Assembly: GCF_003597395.2 (NCBI RefSeq)
Contig: NC_133770.1
Location: 291,896,275 to 291,960,274, forward strand
Direction of reading: 5' to 3'
DNA from: Chelonoidis abingdonii
Lineage: Eukaryota > Chordata > Testudines > Testudinidae
DNA length: 64,000 bases
Positions 57,056 through 64,000 of the stretch are shown here, piece by piece (the first letter of the stretch is position 1; each line of letters starts with the position of its first letter). Below the pieces are notes generated by a model. The model saw only the letters and a list, made by a program, of their open reading frames with translations. It searched no databases and was not told the origin of the DNA. The position numbers were made by a program, and so were the translations under genes.

Positions 57056-57845
57056 TAGCCTGGCTAATAATGCTTAAGGACAAGTGCAGAGTCCTGCACT
57101 TAGAAAGGAAGAATCCCATGAACTGCTCCAGGTTGGGGACCAACTGGCTAAGCAGCAGTTCTGCAGAAAAGGACCTGGGGTTACAGTGGATGAGAAGCTG
57201 GATATGAGTCAGCAGTGTGCCCTTGTTGCCAAGAAGGCCAACGGAATATTGGGCTGCATTAGTAGGAGCATTGCCAGCAGATCGAGGGAAGTGATCATTC
57301 CCCTCTATTCAGCACTGGTGAGGCCACACCTGTAGTACTGCATCCAATTTTGGTCCCCCCACTACAGGAAGACATGGACAAATTGGAGAGAGTCCAGTGG
57401 AGGGCAACAAAAATGATTAGTGGGCTGGCGCACATAATTTACGAGGAGAGGCTGAGGGAACTGGGGTTATTTAGTCTGCAGAAGAGAAGAGCGAGGGGGA
57501 TTTGATAGCAGCCTTCAACTACCTGAAGGGGGGTTCCTAAGAGGATGGAGCTCGGCTGTTCTCAGTGGTGGCAGATGACAGAGCAAGAAGCAATGGTCTC
57601 AGGTTGCAGTGAGGGAGGTTTAGGTTGGATATTAGGAAAAACATTTTCATTAGGAGGGTGGTGAAGCACTGGAATGGGTTATTCAGGGAGGTGGCGGAAT
57701 CTCAATCCTTAGAGGTTTTTAAGGCCTGGCTTGACAAAGCTCTGGCTAGGATGATTTAGTTGGGGTTGGTCCTGCTTTGAACAGGGAGTTGGACTAGATG
57801 ACCACCTGAGGTCTCGTCCAACCCTAATATTCTATGATTTCAACA
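57056..57845 (+). mobile_element. CR1 LINE, 5'-truncated
   Basis: About 790 bp from GACAAGTGCAGAGTCCTGCA to the tail GGTCTCGTCCAACCCTAATATTCTATGATT. It resembles the classic CR1 also found in birds. The ORF2 piece at 57084-57335 shows [20 protein letters not shown] and [15 protein letters not shown] before a stop, with frameshifts after. Confidence 0.94.
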
Positions 57846-58834
57846 CCCTGAAGAAGCCCATTTTAACTCATCATCACAAATGGTAAGCTAGGACAGAATG
57901 AACAACAGCTTAACGAATATGCTTTCTTGGAATGGGATCCAAAAACATGGCTCTTCCTGTTTCTTGGATGTAGGGATATATGAGGGAGGTCCTACCAATA
58001 TAACATCACAGAATTAGATTAGATAATCTACAGTAAAATCAAAACCAGCCTGTCTATTATTAACCATCCACAATATGCAAACAGACTATATGTAACAGCA
58101 CAACACAATACTATAGGTAAAGGCTTGCACATAATAAAATGGAACAGTAAGATATCTTCATTCATCATAATGCTTTTTGTATATTGCCTCAGCATCTAAA
58201 CCAGAGCAATATCTCATTTGCACATTCTGAAAAAAGAAAGCAGGCTACGTAGGTCAAATCAAGGCCTGTTTGTTTGTTTTGGTTTACATTTTTAGGAGAG
58301 GTCACTTACTTTTCTTACAGTTCAAATCATTATCAAAGGTACAAGAATAGGATTTAGCAGATGAATGGACCAGTCATACACCTAGGCTGCCTGTGCTACA
58401 TTACAAGAGTCATGATATACATGAACTACAACTGCATGCTAATGCTCAGATACCATAATGACAAGCACAAGGGAAGAGATTTTCAAAAGCACAAATGGCA
58501 GGTACGTGCTTAACTCCCATCTCGATATAAATATGTAGACAAACAACAGGATGTGTGGTAATGGTGTCATATTGTAGACACACAATGAGTATTATGGGAG
58601 GCACAAGGTCAGAAGCACTTGTGTTTATATGGCATTATATTTTCAACTCAGTCTACACATTATTTATGCTACATTTAAACCGATTATCCTATTTTAAACA
58701 TTCATATTAGTACAGATATAATCACATTCTACAGTTCACAATCTCTGACAATAAGACCGCCATGCTCTTTAGGGACAATGCAGTTCACAAAGCCCAGAAC
58801 AAAACACAGCAGAGCAGGAGATAATATGTTTTTG
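57846..58834. other. No gene recognised
   Basis: Unassigned AT-rich DNA. Confidence 0.5.
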
Positions 58835-58912
58835 GTCAAGGAGGTTCAGCTATGGAATGAGCTCTCCAAGGAGACCAGATAAATCCAGAGTCTGACCATC
58901 TTAAGGGCATAG
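58835..58912 (+). pseudogene. LINE ORF2 C-terminal relic, possibly L2
   Basis: Forward translation gives VQLWNELSKETR, a stop, then IQSLTILR. LINE ORF2 C-termini commonly read LWN.LP.E.R...SL..FK, and the spacing fits. Too short to fix the clade. Confidence 0.5.
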
Positions 58913-59089
58913 TGTAACATTTTTATTTTTTATTTTTATATAAAAACAAAGAATAGAAAATGCAACAAGATAAATGATTCATAGCTTGTATATGGTTTCT
59001 GAATATTGTATAATTCATAGAATCTCCAACAGTCATGCAATTTTACAACACAAAGCTGCAAAACTAGATGGTACAAAACCAAACAAAAC

Positions 59090-59175
59090 AACATAGAAAC
59101 ATAGAAGATTAGGGTTGGAAGTGACCTCAGGAGGTCATCCAGTCCAACCCCTTGCTCAAAGCAGGACATAGACAT
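59090..59175 (-). mobile_element. CR1 LINE 3' tail fragment
   Basis: ACATAGAAACATAGAAGATT, AGGGTTGGAAGTGACCTCAG, GAGGTCATCCAGTCCAACCC: complement of the bird/reptile CR1 3' end. About 85 bp, a very short truncation. Confidence 0.93.
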
Positions 59176-59179
59176 AACA

Positions 59180-59563
59180 CAATGGGGTGTATGTATGTGT
59201 GGGGGAGGGGTCTTACAGCAGTAAAATAGGAGAACACATACTTAAAGGGAACAGATGGGAAGGAGGGATCTAAGGAGGAGAAGGAAAAGGAGGAGCAGTT
59301 AGAAAGCTTTCCTTTATTTAGAATGTTATTTAAAATATACTTTTATGTGATTATATATACTTAACCTAAGTACCTATATAAGGAGCAGGAAGTGCAGAAG
59401 ACTCCATTAACTGCATTAGGGACCTTACTATTTAAGTCTAATTTACCTGTGAAGCACAGAGATATTTTGGTGATTACCACTACAGAAACCCCTATAAATG
59501 ACAGATTAGATGGAATCATCTAAGTCTCCCCAAAGAGCACATAATATATTCTAGGCCAGGCCC
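59180..59563. other. No gene recognised
   Basis: Spacer with a purine-rich patch at 59255-59300. Confidence 0.45.
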
Positions 59564-59680
59564 TGATCTGACAAACAAAGATCTTCTACACAAGAAATCT
59601 CAATGACTTTAACGGGAATATTCACATGCATAAAGTTACTCACATCCTTAAGCGTTTGCAAGCTCAGGCTAATACCGATG
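59564..59680. repeat. Palindromic element relic
   Basis: CCCTGATCTGACAAACAAAG, core TCTCAATGACTTTAACGGGA, then ATAAAGTTACTCACATCCTT. A diverged copy of the CATTGACTT class. Confidence 0.5.
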
Positions 59681-59929
59681 AGATAAAAGTTGCTTTACAT
59701 CTTTCTTTAAAAATCATTTCCTGTTTTCTTAAGATCCCCTGCTAAAAGATATCATATCATACAAGTACAAGTCATTATTACTATTACGTTTGTGACATGA
59801 GCCTTTGCACTTCAGGCTATTCTAGAATCACAGGGTTTAGAGATGGCAAAGTCCTATTAAATTACCTACTTCAGCCCCTGAAAGCACACAGAACAATTCC
59901 ATAACAACAGCAGTAGTAATAGAAACAGT

Positions 59930-60120
59930 TAAAAAAAGGCAGCACTTCCATAGCATTTCATATGTTCAAGTACTCACAATACTCCTGGAGGGTAGGTTAT
60001 AATTATCATCCCCATGCGACAGACGGCCAAATGAGATTTGTCTCCTTAATAAAGGTTAAAGGAGTTGCCCAAGGCCACATAGCAATTCAGTCTCAGACAA
60101 AAGAACTTCATTGGCCTTAA
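59930..60120 (-). mobile_element. MIR-like SINE
   Basis: TTATAATTATCATCCCCATG, AAAGGAGTTGCCCAAGGCCA, CATAGCAATTCAGTCTCAGA. MIR tail to head in reverse. Confidence 0.78.
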
Positions 60121-60124
60121 TCTT

Positions 60125-61285
60125 TTAGGTCACAGCAGGCATTATCAGATATTAAACTGAAACTAATATATTTGATCTAACCAAAGAGATTATTCTATAT
60201 TTGTCTGTACTGATGCAGCCTGATACACTGGAAACTTTTCCTCTTAGTAAAATACCAAAATGATATTAAAAACAAACACAATTATCTATAAACTGAGTCC
60301 TGAGCACCACATTATAGAAGCTACATGTTTACCTCTAAATTGTGTGTTACTGTTCAGTCACACATGTTGCTTCCTTAGGTTTAAGGCTAGGGCCAGTATT
60401 CAATCACTAGCTAGCTGAGAAACAGGTCCTTGTGCAAAATGAAGAGACCTCATGCCTTCAGGTATGTGAACAATACTGAATCACCTCAGAGTACAATCAA
60501 TTAAAAGAATCCTACAGCTAAGCCTTGCAAACTGAGGAAATGGTTTAAGTACTTTCATAGCTTCTCACAAGGAGGTCTTTCTGCCACTTAGCTAGCTAAC
60601 ACAAAGCAACGGATCAATATACAGTAATAAGAGTTTCTGTAGTTGACAAAGGAGATTTAAAAAAAAAAACTATTTAGTGTGTTTTTTTGTTTCAATTTAG
60701 CCAACTTAAAATTCTCTAAATTTTTCCAGTATGCTGCATCTAGTGCATCGTAACCATACAATAATTCAGTTAATATGCTCTAGTTCACCCAAATATTTGT
60801 CATGTTTTATTGATCGCCTACCTTGTGCCCAATCTGTTTCTTAACAAGAGTGTTTAAAGGACAGTTGTAAGCAAAAACAAATTTAAGTAGAGCAATAAAT
60901 CCAGGCCATTCATGAATCAGTGCTTCAATTTCTCAGGGATTTATAGTGACTGGGTCTTGAAAATGCAATCCTGGAGGCAGCTTGCCATAGAAAATCTCAT
61001 CCTGGGTGCAAATTGACTGGTTTTAGGGCATACAAATTTACAACAATAAAATAATTTGTCAGTAACTTGGCCTTTATCCAATTCTTTTCCCCACTTCTCA
61101 GAGGCATTTGTCCTATCTGTCCCTTTGCAAAGCCCTGCAATGCTGAGATAAGGCTCTCCACCTCTGCTCTCTGGAACTACCATCCTGAATCTTTTCACAC
61201 CATTCAGCCCCCAGTTAATATTTAAAATTTCTGCCAAAAATCTCAAAAATATTTATATTGTATATCAGGCTGAAAATCTACTTGA
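60125..61285. other. No gene recognised
   Basis: Unassigned. The minus frame 60941-61246 (101 codons) has no domain I recognise, and no splice or promoter context supports it. Confidence 0.45.
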
Positions 61286-61289
61286 TAAA

Positions 61290-61390
61290 GATCTAGAAGA
61301 CTGTGGAATATTCTACCAAGGGAAATGGTAGAAGCCCTATTTTGGGGGGTATTTCAACACATTCAAATACATTGTATGGAACAACCTTGT
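61290..61390 (+). mobile_element. CR1-like ORF2 C-terminal relic
   Basis: Forward translation gives LWNILPREMVEALFWGVFQ, matching the CR1 pattern WN.LPREVVE.PSL..FK. Short and diverged. Confidence 0.6.
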
Positions 61391-61531
61391 GTGCTATGGT
61401 CATTTTACTACTGGTCATAGTGTGCTGTGTCCCTTTACTATGCTTGATGCATAGAGGATGAGACTCTGTTATAGCCCCCAGCTCCATAACTCAAGCTACA
61501 GAGACTCGTGCTCTCAATTCAGGAGCCTAGT

Positions 61532-61847
61532 CAGGACCGGCGCTAGGGGTTTTAGTGCCCTAGGCGCACGGCAATTTCGCCGCCCGGCGCGCTGATCCGT
61601 GGCTCTGGTGGAGCTGCCGCAGTGGTGCCTGCGGACGGTCCACCCCGGAGCCGCGTGAGGAGCTGACCATCCGCAGGCACAACTGTGGCAGCTCCACCGG
61701 AGCCGCGGACCAGCGGACCCTCCGCAGGCACGACTGCGGCAGGTCCACCGGAGCCGCCTGCCGCCCCCTCCGGCAAAATGCCGCTCACCAATAATCCTGG
61801 CGCCCTAGGCGATTGCCTAGGCCACCTAAATGGAAGTGCCAGCCCCG
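61532..61847. mobile_element. GC-rich hAT-like element with internal repeats, about 316 bp
   Basis: The ends CAGGACCGGCGCTAGG and the complement of CGGGGCTGGCACTTCC are related. Flanks AGCCTAGT (61524-61531) and AGTCTGGT (61848-61855) match at 6 of 8. Inside, a unit with (G/C)(G/C)TCCACC..GGAGCCGC starts at 61637, 61691 and 61742 (periods 54 and 51), and an inverted relative lies at 61600-61640. Strongly CpG-rich. The frames at 61552-61929 (up to 125 codons) are artefacts of GC content. Confidence 0.78.
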
Positions 61848-62081
61848 AGTCTGGTTCAAATCTGGAAGTTTTGGCTGAGATGGAGGCATCACAACTGCAC
61901 TGAGAGGGAGATGGATTATGAGACCTCACAGGTTTTTTCCATCACTAAGATAGGAAAACATGTCTTCTTCCTTGTCTCTACGTCTTAATTTTTCTGCCTT
62001 CTCCTGTTATATTTATTTTGGCCCTAATAAGATTATTTAATTCAAGAAATTGTTTTGGAGAAACAGTTTGTCCGAATTGGG

Positions 62082-62230
62082 TCAAGTATCAAGGGGTAGC
62101 CGTGTTAGTCTGTATCCACAAAAACAACAAGGAGTCTGGTGGCCACTGAAGAACTGTTTTTTTTTTAACCCATGAAAGCTTATGCCCAAATAAATCTGTT
62201 AGTCTTTAATGTGCCACCAGACTCCTTGTT
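62082..62230. mobile_element. Fold-back SINE-like element, third copy, second family
   Basis: The left arm, forward, reads AAGTATCAAGGGGTAGCCGT, GTTAGTCTGTATCCACAAAA, AACAAGGAGTCTGGTGGC. After a spacer with a T-run (62157-62166) the right arm is reversed: AACCCATGAAAGCTTATGCC, TCTGTTAGTCTTTAATGTGC, CACCAGACTCCTTGTT. The paired part is about 20 bp (62125-62144 against 62211-62230). The rest of the right arm is the complement of the sequence expected to follow the left arm. Flanks GAATTGG and GAGTTGG are a weak target duplication. Confidence 0.78.
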
Positions 62231-62234
62231 GAGT

Positions 62235-63458
62235 TGGTATGAATGAGGTCCATTAATGTTAATGTAACTACTTTCAAGAGTAATGCAGGAAATTGTCAGC
62301 ACAGAAATGTTTACACAACCTAGTAATTTAATTAATGAAATACAAAAGATCATCAGTAATAGGCTTTAGCTTGCATTTCATTAGTGATTTCTTTTGGACC
62401 ACCAGTAACGCCTAGAGAAAGAATTGATGCATGTTCACTTGTTTGATGGTTTGTCTAGCTAGCAAAAACACAGCACAGAGCAGCTCACAATGCCTGGATC
62501 CCCAGACACACTAGAAACAACTTTTCAGTGCATCATTCATGCTATATGTACAACAGCAGCCCAAAATACACTGTCACAAGCATACTGGACTCATGCCAAA
62601 CTAAACACAGACAGGAAAAGGGATTCTAAAGCACTTATTTGAAAGAAGAATTTTATAATAGCACTATACAACATTCTGTACCACTAAGGAACACTCTGCA
62701 TAATACAAGAGAAACAAACACAGTTTTTAGTTAATAGGATAAGAAGCTATTCTAACTCCCATCTTCGACTACATAGGGATGAGTATGTAATATTTGAGTC
62801 TGAATCTTGAGAGGTGCTGGTCACTCAACTCCCACTGAATTTCATCCCCAGCAGGACTAGAAGGCACCTCCATAAACAGGACTTCTCCCCAGACAGCTGA
62901 ATGTCATCATGAATCCTTAGAATCCTTGGATTATTAGTCAACTCTCCTGGTGTTTCTGTGGGAGCATGCCCTGCATGAGAACACCTTGTGACATTTTCAT
63001 CCCTACCAGGGATTTTTTCCCCAGGAGGAGGCATTCTGGGCTACCATTATTTTATATCCATTGGGATGAGGAGGGGAGAGAGGGAACAGAGAGAGGCAGG
63101 ACTCCTGCTACACGCTTATTTAAAATTCATTATCTACCACAAGGTCCTCTCTCTGTCAGACATAATGCCAGCTCCAGTATGTGACAATTTTCACCTGAGA
63201 GAGAAAGAGACATGGCAACCTGAGATTGGATTTGTCTTTCCACATGGTATAGATTGAGCATATGCATCTGATTAGACGGAACATAAGGAGGATAAGCACA
63301 GATTAAATGTGTCAGTATTTCACTCATCTCTGTTTCCTACATATGCCTTCCATACCCTCTCCAAACCCTGGGGGAGATTTTGGATTATGCCTCTAAGAGT
63401 CCTCCTAAGTCTGGACTGCTCTGCAGCTGCTGGGGTTACAGAGACAGCTTTGGGGACC
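62235..63458. other. No gene recognised
   Basis: Frames at 62825-63327 overlap on both strands and lack domains. Confidence 0.5.
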
Positions 63459-63466
63459 TGTATAAG

Positions 63467-63602
63467 CACTAGCGGAGGAAGCAGGTGCCTGGGCCAGCAT
63501 ATGCTAAGGGGCGGCATTCTGTCCATTCTTGGGGCAGCAAGTCTGGACGGCTTTTTTTTGTTGTCGTTGCTTGGGGCAGCAAAAATGGTAGAGCCAGCCC
63601 TG
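63467..63602. mobile_element. Short hAT-like element, 136 bp
   Basis: It ends GAGCCAGCCCTG, the complement of the terminus CAGGGCTGGCTC related to the element at 4815. The adjoining TTGCTTGGGGCAGC and T-run repeat that element's interior in reverse. The 8-bp target duplication is TGTATAAG (63459-63466) and TGTAAAAG (63603-63610), one mismatch. The left terminus CACTAGCGGAGG pairs poorly. The frames at 63309-63734 (up to 141 codons) cross it and are not supported as genes. Confidence 0.78.
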
Positions 63603-63610
63603 TGTAAAAG

Positions 63611-64000
63611 ATACAGCAATCTATCCCCATCTGTCCATGGGACACAGCGCTGCCCACATGATCAGGAGTGCTTAGTTCACACAGCCCTGCCCCTGACACG
63701 CCCCTCTTACCACCCCCAGTACCACCCCTACTAAAAGATTTGCAAGGGGGTGACTAGAGGACATCTTTATGGCTGTCTTAGTCAGTTCCTGCACTACGGA
63801 ACTCTCTCTGGACAGATCTGAGGCTTTCAGAGATGCTGCTCCGCCAGTGCCGCTTTTATATGGTGTAAAATGGCTGGATTGGGGTATTCTCTTTTAATGA
63901 ACACCTGCTTCCAATTTAAGCCACCTATTTGCAGTGGTTTTTGTTCTATCTAATTGGACTACAGGGAAATTTTTCTTTTTACAAATCTTAACCAGACCCC
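63611..64000. other. No gene recognised
   Basis: Unassigned to the window end. Confidence 0.4.

Noticed and set aside
61552..61929. 125-codon minus-strand proline/alanine-rich frame
   Set aside because: It lies in a CpG-rich hAT-like element with internal repeats. GC-rich repeats lack stops by composition.
63309..63734. 141-codon plus-strand frame, one of the longest non-CR1 frames
   Set aside because: It spans a short hAT with its target duplication and overlaps two minus-strand frames. No recognisable domain, signal peptide context or exon borders.

Overview
The window is vertebrate, AT-rich, intergenic or deep-intronic DNA. I find no intact host gene: no convincing exon, no tRNA or rRNA gene, no CRISPR array and no operon-like coding density. 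Nearly all recognisable sequence is interspersed repeats. The mix is dominated by CR1 LINEs of several ages, with MIR-type SINEs, a tRNA-headed SINE with a CR1-like tail, short hAT elements with 8-bp target duplications, TcMar/Tigger-like and Harbinger-like MITEs, and solo retroviral LTRs. This points to a reptile, most likely a turtle (Testudines). A crocodilian is the main alternative. The species call is inference from repeat content.

Layout. 1-3.7 kb: CR1 tail, MIR relics, unassigned DNA. 3.7-5.0 kb: a young 5'-truncated CR1 with the longest open frame of the window (232 codons), then a small hAT. 5-10.8 kb: mostly unassigned, with a possible LTR and a CR1 fragment. 10.8-13.2 kb: a long but broken CR1 that keeps endonuclease and RT pieces and lacks the RT core. 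13.6 kb: tRNA-derived SINE. 18.5-20.6 kb: an old CR1 on the minus strand split by a hAT. 22.9-26.9 kb: an LTR-like block holding a hAT, then two different solo LTRs about 180 bp apart, then a fold-back SINE. 27.2 kb: Tigger-like MITE. 32.7-36.8 kb: two diverged copies of one segment, 3.5 kb apart, one carrying a MITE that itself carries a SINE. 38.0-40.3 kb: three CR1 pieces, two forming a large inverted repeat, then a Tigger-like MITE. 41.7-44.2 kb: GC-rich repeat, three CR1 pieces and a second fold-back SINE with a perfect 12-bp target duplication. 44.9-46.3 kb: a MIR split by a 1.1-kb solo LTR with a perfect 5-bp duplication. 47.4 kb: L2-type LINE relic. 50.9-51.5 kb: CR1. 53.9-54.9 kb: solo LTR. 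56.1-64 kb: hAT elements, CR1 pieces, MIR, and a third fold-back SINE.

The elements do not form a functional system. Their value is as a record of insertion order. The observations most worth checking are the fold-back SINE copies (the whole inverted unit sits between target duplications in the best case), the 32.7/36.2 kb paralogous pair that supplies an empty site for the MITE, and the recurrent short palindromic elements built round a core resembling CCATTGACTTCAATGG.
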